A DNA stretch of 64,000 nucleotides from Methylobacterium sp. B4 (GTDB lineage Bacteria > Pseudomonadota > Alphaproteobacteria > Rhizobiales > Beijerinckiaceae): contig NZ_QJJJ01000010.1 of the NCBI RefSeq assembly GCF_003201865.1, forward strand, positions 62,001 to 126,000. The letters run 5' to 3'. Below are positions 19,178-26,835 of this stretch, in pieces; position 1 is the stretch's first letter, and each line of letters starts with the position of its first letter. The position numbers and the translations under genes were made by a program. The notes under the pieces are model-generated. The model was not told the origin of the DNA and ran no database searches. It saw only the letters and a program-made list of their open reading frames with translations.

Positions 19178-19363
19178 ATGGCGAACGAGCAGCGCGACCA
19201 GAGCAACGAGGCGGCGGTCTCGCCCAAGGACCCGGTGACGGGCCAGTTGAAGTCGCAACCGGGGCCGATGGAGCGCGCCGGCACCGAGGCCGAGGAGGCC
19301 GCGCGGGGCAACACGGCTTCGGGCGAGGACAAGCGGCAGGCCGAGGACGACCGCTCCGCCTGA
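19178..19363 (+). CDS. Small hydrophilic hypothetical protein
   Basis: A 61-residue, strongly charged protein (MANEQRDQSNEAAVSPKDPVTGQ...) rich in Gly, Glu, Gln and Lys, with no hydrophobic core. Such proteins are often stress-related and disordered; that is inference. The start has GAGGG close upstream. It lies 75 bp after rimO and 11 bp before the DoxX-like gene, in the same direction, so it may be transcribed with either. Confidence 0.7.
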   Translation: MANEQRDQSNEAAVSPKDPVTGQLKSQPGPMERAGTEAEEAARGNTASGEDKRQAEDDRSA

Positions 19364-19374
19364 GCTTTCTCAAG

Positions 19375-19794
19375 ATGAGCGACGACCGGCGCTGGCTGCG
19401 CTTCGGCCTGATCGGCCTCTACGGCGTCATCGGCGTCGTCCATCTCGCCGCCACCGACCGCTTCCTGCCGATCATGCCGGATTGGGTGCCGCAGCCGCGC
19501 CTCGTGGTGATCGCCACGGGTCTCTGCGAGATCGCGGGGGCGCTGGCGCTGTTCGTGCCGCGGCTACGGCGCCTCGCCGGGATCATGCTGGCGCTCTACG
19601 CGGTCTGCGTGGTCCCGGCCAACATCAAGCAGGCGGTCGAGGGCATCCCGGTCCCGCCGATCCCCGACACGTGGTGGTATCACGGGCCCCGCCTCGCCCT
19701 GCAGCCGGTCATGGTGTGGTGGGCGCTCTACGCCGTGCACGTCGTCGACTGGCCCTTCAAAGCCGCACGAAGGAGCGGCGGCGGGCAAGTCTGA
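19375..19794 (+). CDS. DoxX-like small membrane protein
   Basis: A 139-residue inner-membrane protein with four predicted helices: FGLIGLYGVIGVVHL, LVVIATGLCEIAGALALF, LAGIMLALYAVCVVPANI and LQPVMVWWALYAVHVV. The DoxX/DUF4870-type pattern of a His in the first helix and a Glu in GLCEIAGA is present. The reaction is unknown; DoxX-type proteins are linked to redox and quinone chemistry. It follows the small hydrophilic gene by 11 bp, so the two are likely cotranscribed. Confidence 0.75.
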   Translation: MSDDRRWLRFGLIGLYGVIGVVHLAATDRFLPIMPDWVPQPRLVVIATGLCEIAGALALFVPRLRRLAGIMLALYAVCVVPANIKQAVEGIPVPPIPDTWWYHGPRLALQPVMVWWALYAVHVVDWPFKAARRSGGGQV

Positions 19795-19951
19795 GGGACT
19801 TAATTCAGTCGAAGCGGGGCCGTGCACCAGTCGCGTGTTAAGCATCTCGTAAGAATAAGAATGTGTTTTCGCTGAGGACAACGACCCTCGATCGAGCTGG
19901 ATTTGTCGCATCCGGTAGTCCTGGGCCGACGAACCTGTCTAGGCTCGGTCC

Positions 19952-20140
19952 ATGCCGAAGCGTCGTGATCCGAGCCCGACCCGACCCCCCCGCGCGGCGG
20001 ACGAGGCGGAGACGCGTCCCGAGCAGGCGGCGGTCGAGCGCGCCCTGGAGCGGGTCGTCGAGCGCCTGACGCCGAAGCCGCCCGGTGCCAGGCCGCCCGG
20101 TGCCAAGGCAGGGAAGGGGAAGCCCCGCGCGGAGGGGTGA
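19952..20140 (+). CDS. Possible small basic Pro-rich protein
   Basis: A 62-residue ORF (MPKRRDPSPTRPPRAADEAE...) with a central helix (AAVERALERVVERLTPK) and a PPGARPPGAK repeat that is repeated at DNA level (GGTGCCAGGCCGCCCGGTGCCA). It sits between the DoxX-like gene and the methyltransferase in the same direction. I do not recognise it; its short length and simple composition keep the call uncertain. Confidence 0.4.
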   Translation: MPKRRDPSPTRPPRAADEAETRPEQAAVERALERVVERLTPKPPGARPPGAKAGKGKPRAEG

Positions 20141-20271
20141 GCGGCGCCCCCGATCCTGCGAGCGCCGTCGACTTGGACGCATCGGGTCGGTGCCTCCCGA
20201 TCCTCGTCGTGACGCGCATCCTTCGACGAACCTGTTTCCCCTTCGCAGGGATGCGCTCTAGGCTGGCCCCG

Positions 20272-21024
20272 ATGCCGGCCTTCAAGGACCACTTCTCGAC
20301 CGCTGCCGCGGGCTACGCCGCCCACCGGCCGCGCTACCCGCAAGCCCTGGCCGACTTCCTCGCCGACGCCGCCCCGGCCCGCGACCTTGCCCTCGATGTG
20401 GGCTGCGGCAGCGGCCAGTTCTCCCTCACCCTGGCCGAGCGCTTCGCGGGGGTGGTCGCCACCGATGCCAGCGCCGCGCAGATCGGCGGCGCGACCCCGC
20501 ATCCCGGCATCGCCTACCGCGTCGCCCCGGCCGAGCGCAGCGGCCTGCCGGGGGCAAGCGTCGATCTGATCACCGCGGCGCAGGCCGCCCATTGGTTCGA
20601 CCTCGACGCCTTCTACGCCGAGACCCGCCGCGTCGCCCGCCCGCGGGCCGTGGTCGCCCTGATCAGCTACGGCGTGCCGCGGATCGAGGATGCGGCCGCC
20701 GACGCGGTGCTCGGGCAGTTCCACCACGGCACGCTCGCTCCCTACTGGCCGGCCGAGCGCCGGCACGTCGAGGACGGCTACCGCGCCCTGCCGTTTCCCT
20801 TCGCGGCGCTGGAGGCGCCCCGGCTCGCCATCGCGGTGGCCTGGAGGCTGGCGGAGCTGATCGGCTACGTCGAGACCTGGTCGGCAGTCCGGGCCGCCGA
20901 GCGGGCCGTCGGCCGCGCTCCGGTCGAGGCGTTCCGCGCGGCCCTGACCGGGGTCTGGGGCGATCCCGAGGCGGCCAAGCCGGTGCGCTGGCCGCTCGCC
21001 CTGCGCGTCGGCCGGGCCCCGTAG
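20272..21024 (+). CDS. Class I SAM-dependent methyltransferase
   Basis: A 250-residue methyltransferase of the Methyltransf_11 type. SAM motif I is LALDVGCGSGQFSLTLAERF, the acidic end of the second strand is VVATDASAAQIG, and the post-III segment is LITAAQAAHWFDLDAFYAETRRV. The Gln-Ala-x-His-Trp-Phe motif is typical of the bacterial relatives of trans-aconitate/ubiquinone-type methyltransferases; the substrate cannot be read. The start at 20272 places the family N-terminus (FKDHFSTAAAGYAAHRPRYP) correctly. It converges with mazG, with 3 bp between stop codons. Confidence 0.87.
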   Translation: MPAFKDHFSTAAAGYAAHRPRYPQALADFLADAAPARDLALDVGCGSGQFSLTLAERFAGVVATDASAAQIGGATPHPGIAYRVAPAERSGLPGASVDLITAAQAAHWFDLDAFYAETRRVARPRAVVALISYGVPRIEDAAADAVLGQFHHGTLAPYWPAERRHVEDGYRALPFPFAALEAPRLAIAVAWRLAELIGYVETWSAVRAAERAVGRAPVEAFRAALTGVWGDPEAAKPVRWPLALRVGRAP

Positions 21025-21027
21025 CTC

Positions 21028-21870
21028 TCAGCCCTTCTCGTCGCGCTTCACCGCCTGCCACGCCGCCTCCATGGCGGGGAGGGCGGCGGCGTCCAGCGCC
21101 TGCCCCCCGTCCGCGAGGCGGGCGGCCATGGCGGTGAAGCGGCGCTCGAACTTGGCGGTGCCCCGGCGCAGGGCCTCTTCCGGATCGACGCCCGCGTGCC
21201 GGGCGAGGTTGGCCACCGAGAACAGCAGGTCGCCGATCTCCTCGAACACCGCCTCCGGCGCGCCCGCCCCGAGGCTCTCCTCGACCTCGTCGGTCTCCTC
21301 GCGCACCTTGGCCAGCACCTGGGCGGCATCCGGCCAGTCGAAGCCGACGGCGGCGGCGCGCTTCGAGATGCGGTCGGCCCGGGCCAGAGCGGGGAGGGCG
21401 CGGGACACCCCCGCCAGCGGGCCCGCCGCCTCCGCCTTGCCGGACTCCCGGCCCTCCGCGGCCTTCCGCGCCCGTTCCTGCCCCTTGATGATGTCCCAGG
21501 CCGCCTGAATCGCCTCGGGATCGGTCGGGCGCCGCTCGGGGGGCAGGAACGCGCCGGAAGCGTCGAACACGTGCGGGTGGCGCCGGATCAGCTTGGCGCG
21601 GATCGCCTCCGCCACGTCATCGAAGCGGAAGGCGCCGGCCTCTTCCGCGATCCGGGCCTGGAACACGACCTGGAGCAGCAGGTCGCCGAGTTCGTCGCGC
21701 AGATCCTCCGGGTCCCCGCGCTCGACCGCGTCGGCGACCTCGTAGGCCTCCTCGATCGTGTAGGGGACGATGCTGTCGTGCGTCTGCCGCACGTCCCAGG
21801 CGCAGCCCCGCTCCGGATCGCGCAACCGCGCCATCAGCGTCAGCAGCCTGTCGATCGGTGCCTCGTCCAT
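21028..21870 (-). CDS. mazG: Nucleoside triphosphate pyrophosphohydrolase MazG
   Basis: House-cleaning NTP pyrophosphohydrolase of 280 residues with two MazG domains. The first has CAWDVRQTHDSIVPYTIEEAYEVADAVERGD and DELGDLLLQVVFQARIAEE; the second has KVREETDEVEESL and EEIGDLLFSVANLARHAG. The repeated Glu-x-x-Glu...Glu-x-x-Asp sets bind magnesium. I chose the ATG at 21870 (MDEAPIDRLLTLMARLRDP); an in-frame GTG 15 nt upstream is also possible. It converges with the methyltransferase gene and diverges from the repA origin region. Confidence 0.94.
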   Translation of the reverse strand: MDEAPIDRLLTLMARLRDPERGCAWDVRQTHDSIVPYTIEEAYEVADAVERGDPEDLRDELGDLLLQVVFQARIAEEAGAFRFDDVAEAIRAKLIRRHPHVFDASGAFLPPERRPTDPEAIQAAWDIIKGQERARKAAEGRESGKAEAAGPLAGVSRALPALARADRISKRAAAVGFDWPDAAQVLAKVREETDEVEESLGAGAPEAVFEEIGDLLFSVANLARHAGVDPEEALRRGTAKFERRFTAMAARLADGGQALDAAALPAMEAAWQAVKRDEKG

Positions 21871-22155
21871 CGCTCCCCGCCTCACACCCGCTCGCCCATT
21901 CCGGAACCCTCCCGCTCATAGACGCTCCACCGCGCCTTGCGCAGAGCCCGGTGGATGCGGGGAAAAGCGGGTGAGCCTGTGCAAAATTCCCTTCATTCCT
22001 TTTGAAAAGCAGCCAACAAGGCCTGTTCGTTTTAGCGGACGCACCGCGACATCCCTTAGGAAAGCTATCTGTTAAGGATTCTCAGAGAGTCAGTTCGGCA
22101 AGTTATAGGGTGGCCGAAAATCCTCTTTTTGCTCCGTAGCTTGAGACCTGTTCGC
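21871..22155. other. AT-richer segment between mazG and the iterons
   Basis: This non-coding stretch is clearly less GC-rich than the rest of the window, especially 21980-22140. It has one DnaA-box-like site at 21978-21986 (TTTTGCACA on the minus strand, one mismatch to TTATNCACA) and two GANTC sites at 22077 and 22087. An AT-rich segment beside iterons is the usual site of strand opening in iteron origins, so I read it as the possible melting region of the adjacent replication module. It must also hold the mazG promoter. Confidence 0.5.
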
Positions 22156-22378
22156 GCATTCGACTCTGCGTGGGCGCGCATTCGACTCTGCGTGCGGGTG
22201 CATCGGATTCTGCGCAAGGGAGGGAGCCTCGCGCATCGGATTCTGCGCGGGCCCGTACCGGATTCAGCGTGCAAAACCGCGTCCCGCGGTGGATCGTGGG
22301 GACAATCCGGCGGGGGAGGGGCGTATCGAACTCTGCGCGGGCCGATCCGGGCGGGACGCGCGTGCATCGGATTCTGCG
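22156..22378 (+). repeat. Seven iterons upstream of repA (candidate replication origin)
   Basis: Seven direct repeats of 15 bp with consensus GCATYSGAYTCTGCG start at 22156, 22178, 22200, 22233, 22255, 22323 and 22364. Copies 1 and 2 are identical (GCATTCGACTCTGCG), as are 3, 4 and 7 (GCATCGGATTCTGCG); copies 5 and 6 differ at three or more positions. Successive distances are 22, 22, 33, 22, 68 and 41 bp, so the first five lie on the same helix face (multiples of 11). In six of seven the sequence GANTC occurs at repeat position 7. Direct repeats on this spacing just before a RepA-type gene are the hallmark of iteron origins. Confidence 0.85.
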
Positions 22379-22687
22379 TGCCGGCCCGGCCCGGCCCGCC
22401 CGCCGCGCCCGAACCGGCGGGCCGCACCACGTGCCTGTGCAGGACTGCCCCGGCGAAGCGTGGATTCCCGGGAAAACTCCGGAAGCCCTCAGGACTCCGC
22501 GGAGCCGAATCGCGACAGATCGGTTGGCGCCCCAGGGGATTCCGCGGGGACCGGGCAGGCCGCCCCGCGGCGGCCCGTCCTCCCGAACATTCCGGGATCG
22601 AGGAAAGACCGGCGACGTGACACGGGACGGCAGCACGCAGCACGACCGGCCCCCGGGCTCCGGAAGCGGGAGGCGATAGGGGAGGCG

Positions 22688-23776
22688 ATGTCGGGGCTCG
22701 AAGCAAAGATCGCCGCGATCCGCGACGCGGATCTGCGGGCGGAGCTGGAGGCGGCGCGGGGCGGATTCCTGTTCGCGCCGATCGTCGAGCACCTGCTGTT
22801 CCGCCAGCGCGAGCGCGATGCCGCCCGGGCGCAGGAGGGCGCGCAGGCCGAGGCCCGCGAGGCCATGGGCCGCGACCGCCGCCGCCGCGACGCCGTGCGC
22901 GAGGTGATCGAGAACGAGCCGACGGCCCCGGAAAACCTCCAGCACCTGCATTCCGTGCTGGCGCTGTGCGGCCTGCCCTACCGCGATCCGGGCGACGCCC
23001 GCGACTTCGTGCGCGAATACGGCCGCAACTCGCTCAGCCTCTCGGCGGGGCGCCTGAAGAACCCGGTCACCGGCGAGATGGAGCTGCAGGGCCTGCCCTA
23101 CGGCCCCAAGGCCCGGCTGGTGCTGCTGCATCTCTGCACCGAGGCGGTGCGCCAGCGAAGCCCGACCATCGAGGTCGCCGACAGCCTCTCCGGCTTCATG
23201 AAGGCCATGGGCTTCGCCGTCACCGGCGGCGAGCGCGGCACCATCGGCGCCTTCAAGGAACAGCTCAACCGGCTCGCCGCCTGCTCGATGCAGATCGGCC
23301 TGTGGGACGGGGAGGGGCAGGCCTCGACCCTCAACGTGCCCCCCTTCCGCCAGCTCGAACTCTGGCGGCGCGGCGATGACGGCCTCGTCTGGCAGCGCAC
23401 CGTCTCGTTCCATCAGGATTTCTACGACAGCCTGATCCGCCACGCCCTGCCCGTCGATATCCGCGCGGCGCGCGCCTTCTCCGGCTCGGCGCGCAAGCTC
23501 GACCTGCTGTTCTGGACCGGCTACCGCCTGCGCGCCCTGCAGCGCCCCCTGCGCCTGACCTGGGACAACCTGCACCGCCAGTTCGGGGCGGAGAACGCCA
23601 GCCTGCGCAGCTTCCGCCAGGCCTTCAAGGCGGATCTGGCCGGCCTGCTGGAGGTGTTTCCGCGGCTGCGGATCGATCTCGACGAGGGCGGCATGCTGCT
23701 GCACCCGGCCGATCCCGGCAGCCTGCTGGTGCCGCCCAAAGCCGCCCGCACCGCCCGTGCCGCGGCGCGCGGCTGA
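22688..23776 (+). CDS. repA: RepA-type replication initiator (plasmid-like)
   Basis: A 362-residue protein resembling the plasmid RepA family (RepA_C type). An N-terminal helical, charged part (residues 1-85, LFRQRERDAARAQEGAQAEAR) is followed by NSLSLSAGRLKNPVTGEMELQGLPYGPKARLVLLHLCTEAVR, then IEVADSLSGFMKAMGF, TIGAFKEQLNRLAACSMQIGLWDG, and RAFSGSARKLDLLFWTGYRLRAL. The latter blocks look like the tandem winged-helix pattern of iteron-binding initiators. The ATG at 22688 has GGGAGG upstream. Seven iterons lie 310-530 bp before the start, which supports an origin function. No parAB or mobilisation genes accompany it, and chromosomal genes flank it, so it is an integrated replicon remnant or a resident chromosomal origin module. 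Confidence 0.85.
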   Translation: MSGLEAKIAAIRDADLRAELEAARGGFLFAPIVEHLLFRQRERDAARAQEGAQAEAREAMGRDRRRRDAVREVIENEPTAPENLQHLHSVLALCGLPYRDPGDARDFVREYGRNSLSLSAGRLKNPVTGEMELQGLPYGPKARLVLLHLCTEAVRQRSPTIEVADSLSGFMKAMGFAVTGGERGTIGAFKEQLNRLAACSMQIGLWDGEGQASTLNVPPFRQLELWRRGDDGLVWQRTVSFHQDFYDSLIRHALPVDIRAARAFSGSARKLDLLFWTGYRLRALQRPLRLTWDNLHRQFGAENASLRSFRQAFKADLAGLLEVFPRLRIDLDEGGMLLHPADPGSLLVPPKAARTARAAARG

Positions 23777-23802
23777 CGAGCGTCGCTTCCGACGGGAGGT
23801 CG

Positions 23803-23896
23803 GGAATATTCCATTCTGTAAGATCGGCAGCGTGCATATTCCATATGAGTCCAACGTTCCGTTCTGAAGTCTGATACGGATCATAAGGAATATTCT
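23803..23896. promoter_or_regulatory. GGAATATTCC palindromes behind repA
   Basis: A perfect palindrome GGAATATTCC is at 23803-23812, an inverted repeat CATAT-TCC-ATATG at 23835-23847, and GGAATATTCT at 23887-23896. They lie just after the repA stop in AT-richer DNA. The shared ATATTCC half suggests binding sites for one protein, perhaps RepA itself or the HARE-HTH protein encoded further on. The function is inference. Confidence 0.45.
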
Positions 23897-23970
23897 TGAG
23901 TACTCGGAATAGGTGCTGCATTCCTTCGATACGGACCAGCCTGCCGGTTTCGGGGCCGGCCGGTGCGTGC

Positions 23971-24001
23971 GAATGAAGCGATCCGCGAGGGAATGAAGCG
24001 A
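23971..24001 (+). repeat. Direct repeat GAATGAAGCGA, two copies
   Basis: GAATGAAGCGA occurs at 23971-23981 and again at 23991-24001, a 20 bp period. It is in the non-coding interval 23777-24358, between repA and the HARE-HTH gene. It differs from the iterons upstream of repA. I see no protein gene in this interval; it also holds a family A palindrome. Confidence 0.5.
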
Positions 24002-24021
24002 GCCCTCCTTTCCCCCTCACG

Positions 24022-24153
24022 GCCTCATCCCATCCACCTCCGCATCCTAAGGTGCCGCGCCGCGTCAGCGGCTCCGAAGGATGTTCCAGGGATCTCCGCA
24101 GCTGGCTGGAGGATCCTTCAAGGGTCCGCTTCGCTTCCCACCTCGGGATGAGG
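24022..24153. repeat. Imperfect palindrome of about 130 bp, family A
   Basis: The element opens with CCTCATCCCATCCACC and CGCATCCTAAGGTGC and closes with CCCACCTCGGGATGAGG, so the ends are inverted copies. The centre also has inverted halves (CGGCTCCGAAGGATGTTCC against GGAGGATCCTTCAAGGGTCC). A related element of the same build is at 48403-48539 and a half copy at 14138-14180. This looks like a MITE/REP-like intergenic repeat family of the genome, not part of the replication module. Confidence 0.65.
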
Positions 24154-24322
24154 CGGTCGACGGAACGATCGCATTCGAACCGTCTCCGGATGATCGGGGC
24201 ACCGCCGGTCGCGGGCTCGGCCCCCGCCGATGCTCTGGAACGGAAGAATCGTTTGGAAGGGTTGGGAATGGAAATTCCTTGCCCGCCATTCCGGGATGCG
24301 GCATCGTCTATTCCGAATAACG

Positions 24323-24337
24323 TTCCCTTGAAGGGAA
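24323..24337. promoter_or_regulatory. Perfect palindrome upstream of HARE-HTH gene
   Basis: TTCCCTTGAAGGGAA, with 7-bp arms around a central G, ends 21 nt before the ATG at 24359. The position covers the expected promoter/leader of the downstream gene, so it is a good operator candidate, possibly for autoregulation. It may alternatively fold as an mRNA hairpin close to the ribosome site. Confidence 0.45.
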
Positions 24338-24358
24338 TGACCAGCCGGAAAGCCCAGC

Positions 24359-24880
24359 ATGGTTCTGTCGGAAGCCGAGGCCCTGGCGCGGCTGGAGGCG
24401 TTGCGCCGGGAGCGCGAGACGATCGACCGGCAGATCGCCGAGCTCCTCCTCTATCTCGATCTCGGGCGGCGCCTGGGCGGGCCCTCGGCGCCGCGGGCGC
24501 CGGAGAGCGCGGAGCCGCCCGCCCCGCCTCCGCCCCGGCGGGAGGCTCCTCCCGCTCCGCCGGAGCCCCCCGCCCCGGCGCCGTCCCGCCCGCCGGTCGC
24601 GCAGCCCTCTGCGGCCGAGCCCGGCCTGTCCGAGACGGTGCTGGCCCGCCGCTACGGCCGGGCGGTGATCGAGGCGTCGCTGGCGGTGCTGGAGGAGGCG
24701 GGCCGCCCGCTCCACGCCAGCGAGATCCTGGCGCGGCTGGCAGAGCAGGGCTTCGCCCTGCCGGGTCAGGACCCGGTGGCGGCGCTCAACACCCGGCTCT
24801 GGAAGCGCTCGGGGCCCGGCGGCCCGCTCAAGCGCCTGGGCGAGGCCGTTTACGCCCCGGCCGATGCGGAGGAGGGATAG
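24359..24880 (+). CDS. Coiled-coil plus HARE-HTH domain protein
   Basis: A 173-residue protein in three parts. Residues 1-35 form a charged coiled coil (EAEALARLEALRRERETIDRQIAELLLYLDL). Residues 36-85 are a Pro/Ala linker. The C-terminal 85 residues (YGRAVIEASLAVLEEAGRPLHASEILARLAEQG...) look like the HARE-HTH winged helix seen in RNA polymerase delta, restriction enzymes and chromatin proteins. The fold predicts DNA or transcription-complex binding, but no target is known. The location beside repA and a palindrome at 24323 suggests a role with that module; this is inference. Confidence 0.7.
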   Translation: MVLSEAEALARLEALRRERETIDRQIAELLLYLDLGRRLGGPSAPRAPESAEPPAPPPPRREAPPAPPEPPAPAPSRPPVAQPSAAEPGLSETVLARRYGRAVIEASLAVLEEAGRPLHASEILARLAEQGFALPGQDPVAALNTRLWKRSGPGGPLKRLGEAVYAPADAEEG

Positions 24881-24974
24881 GCGGCCCCGTCGTCGTTGCG
24901 GATGCCGGTGAAGCGATGACGGGGAATGCCGTCATCGCGGCCGGACAGGTCGGCCGAGCGCCCGTCCGGGTCCC

Positions 24975-26393
24975 TCAGCGCGAGGCGGTGACGGCGCCGG
25001 CCGGCTCGGAGGCGCGGCGGTTCTCGCGGCCCGCGGCGGCGGCCGGGGGATGGGCCTGGGTGAAGGCGCTGCCCTCGCGCGCCAGGGCTTCGCCGTGGGC
25101 GAACAGCGCCCGCATGTAGCCCTGGTCGAACGGCCGGTCCGAGGTCTTGGTGAAGCGCTCGTCGATGAGCGCCACCCGCAGATCGAGGCCGGTGCGCCCG
25201 GCATAGGCCTTGGTCAGGGCCAGCGCCGCGCGGGTCTGCGCCTTGATCGCCGCCGACATGGTGCGGCCGAGCACGGAGAGCGTCGTGCGCGAGGCCATCT
25301 GGAATTCCGGCTCCAGCCGGTTGTTGACCACGAGGTAGACCCGGTTCGTCGGCAGATGCAGCCGGGTCTCGCCCTCCAGCGCGGCGGCCGGCGCGAGGTA
25401 GAACGGGGCCATGGCCCCGCCGTCGTCGTGCAGCTCCTCGAACGGCTTCGCCCTCGCTTCACCCTTCCCCTCGCCTTTCGCAGCGTCCTTGACGCCGTTC
25501 TTGACGCCGTTCTTGGCGCCGTCCTTGGCGCCGTCCTGGGGCTCGGCCGTGATCGCCACCGGCGGGAAGACGCCGGGCACCGCCGTGGAGGCGAGGACGA
25601 TGGCGCGGAACAGGGCGAGCGCCCGCGGGTCGCCGGTCGCGGCGCTGCGCGCGGCGATGGCGCCCATGTCCCACAGCACCGGCCGCTCGCTGTCGACCTG
25701 GGTCGTGGCGATCAGCAGGCGGCGGCCCTTGGCGTGCTCGGCCGCCACCGCCTTGAGCAGGTCGGGCGTCACCATGCGCGCGATCCGCTCCTTGAGCGGC
25801 CACGTGTCGGTGAGCGAATCCCGCGTGGCGCCGAACTCGAACACGTCGGCGGCCGAGATCTCGGTGTAGTTCTCCTTGAGCGCCGCGTCGGCCCTGGCCC
25901 CGAGCGCGGGCGCGACGAAGGCGAAGGGCGCGATCAGGGCGCCCGTCGAGACGCCGGTGATCACCCCGAAATCCGGCCGATCGCCGCGCTGGCTCCAGCC
26001 CGCCAGCAGGCCGGCGGCGAAGGCCCCGTTCTCGCCGCCGCCGGAGAGCACCAGCCAGGGATCGGAGGCCCGCGCCGCCCCGTCGATCAGGGCCTGGAAG
26101 GCGGTCGCGTCGTCGCCCGGGATGCGCACCGAGGCCGGCAGGCCCTCGGGCCGCGCCGTCAGGGCCTGGGCGGCGGTGTAGCTCGGCCGCTCGTCGGCCG
26201 GCTTCCTCGCCTTCTCGGCGGCCAGCGCCCCCTGCGAGGGGCCGGCGGCCAGGCCGAGGGCGAGGGTGGCGCGGGCCAGGGTGCGGCCCCAGCCCGGATG
26301 GCGACCCGGCCCGTGCTTCGGCACGGCGCGCTGCGTGCGTCCCGGGTCGGATCGGATCGGTTGCAGGATCGGTTGATTGAACAGTCTTGGCAT
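24975..26393 (-). CDS. Exported patatin-like phospholipase
   Basis: A 472-residue patatin-family acyl hydrolase. The oxyanion motif is SGGGENGAFAAGLL, the nucleophile Ser is in GVITGVSTGALIAPFAF, and the catalytic Asp is in ELHDDGGAMAPF. The N-terminus has a Lys/Arg-poor hydrophobic stretch (LARATLALGLAAG) ending near ALAAEKA, suggesting export. I chose ATG 26393 because GGGAG precedes it and the longer frame upstream has no family resemblance. Between the Ser and Asp motifs a simple sequence insert of KDGA/KNGV units (12-nt tandem repeats) has expanded. The protein could act on phospholipids in the periplasm or outside. Confidence 0.88.
   Translation of the reverse strand: MPRLFNQPILQPIRSDPGRTQRAVPKHGPGRHPGWGRTLARATLALGLAAGPSQGALAAEKARKPADERPSYTAAQALTARPEGLPASVRIPGDDATAFQALIDGAARASDPWLVLSGGGENGAFAAGLLAGWSQRGDRPDFGVITGVSTGALIAPFAFVAPALGARADAALKENYTEISAADVFEFGATRDSLTDTWPLKERIARMVTPDLLKAVAAEHAKGRRLLIATTQVDSERPVLWDMGAIAARSAATGDPRALALFRAIVLASTAVPGVFPPVAITAEPQDGAKDGAKNGVKNGVKDAAKGEGKGEARAKPFEELHDDGGAMAPFYLAPAAALEGETRLHLPTNRVYLVVNNRLEPEFQMASRTTLSVLGRTMSAAIKAQTRAALALTKAYAGRTGLDLRVALIDERFTKTSDRPFDQGYMRALFAHGEALAREGSAFTQAHPPAAAAGRENRRASEPAGAVTASR
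25489..25536 (-). repeat. 12-nt tandem repeat inside the patatin gene
   Basis: Four adjacent 12-nt units: TTGACGCCGTTC twice, then TTGGCGCCGTCC twice (plus-strand reading). They code for alternating KNGV and KDGA units in the patatin protein, and the in-frame period of 12 nt means copy changes keep the reading frame. The insert lies in a loop before the catalytic Asp motif. Confidence 0.85.
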
Positions 26394-26835
26394 CGACGCA
26401 CGTCTCCCGACGGTGTTCGACAGCCCGCCTCGCCCAAAAAACACGGGCCGCGGCAGTCCGTTCCGTTCCCCTGCCCCCGGTTCGTGTGCCGCCGTTCCTT
26501 CGCCGGGCAAGCTTTGTCCTGCCCGCCGACGCGTTCGGTGACCGGACTTATACTAGTGGAGCCCGGCGGTCCGCACGAATTCTTGGCGAAGACTTCGCGG
26601 CGTCCGTCGATCATCCTCCGAACCCGGTTCCGGCGCAATACGTCAACATGCGTATCCCGGGGATCCCGCATGAATCCTCGTCGGATCCCGCTCGGGTCGT
26701 CGCGCAGGCGAAGTGCTTGAGCGCACGGAGCTCGACGCGCGGCCCCGGCCCGGCTCGACCAAGGTCGGCTTTACGCCGGGGGGCGCGGTGCTCTAACCCG
26801 ATGGGTCAAGACGCCAGACCGGAGACCGAGAGCCG
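26394..26835. other. Divergent promoter region without recognised gene
   Basis: This 442-bp interval lies between the divergent starts of the patatin gene and the CoA-ester lyase gene and must hold both promoters. Short AT-richer patches occur near 26540 (GGACTTATACTAGTGG). I see no protein or RNA gene that I can support. Confidence 0.5.

Noticed and set aside
22156..22378. Repeat array considered as a CRISPR.
   Set aside because: Repeats are only 15 bp with uneven spacing (22 to 68 bp), too short for CRISPR, and no cas genes are present. Iterons explain them better.
22129..22620. Open frame of 163 residues across the iterons with repeated HRILR-like units.
   Set aside because: The repeats in the protein come only from the 15-bp iterons read in one frame; spacing is not a multiple of three throughout and composition is shadow-like.
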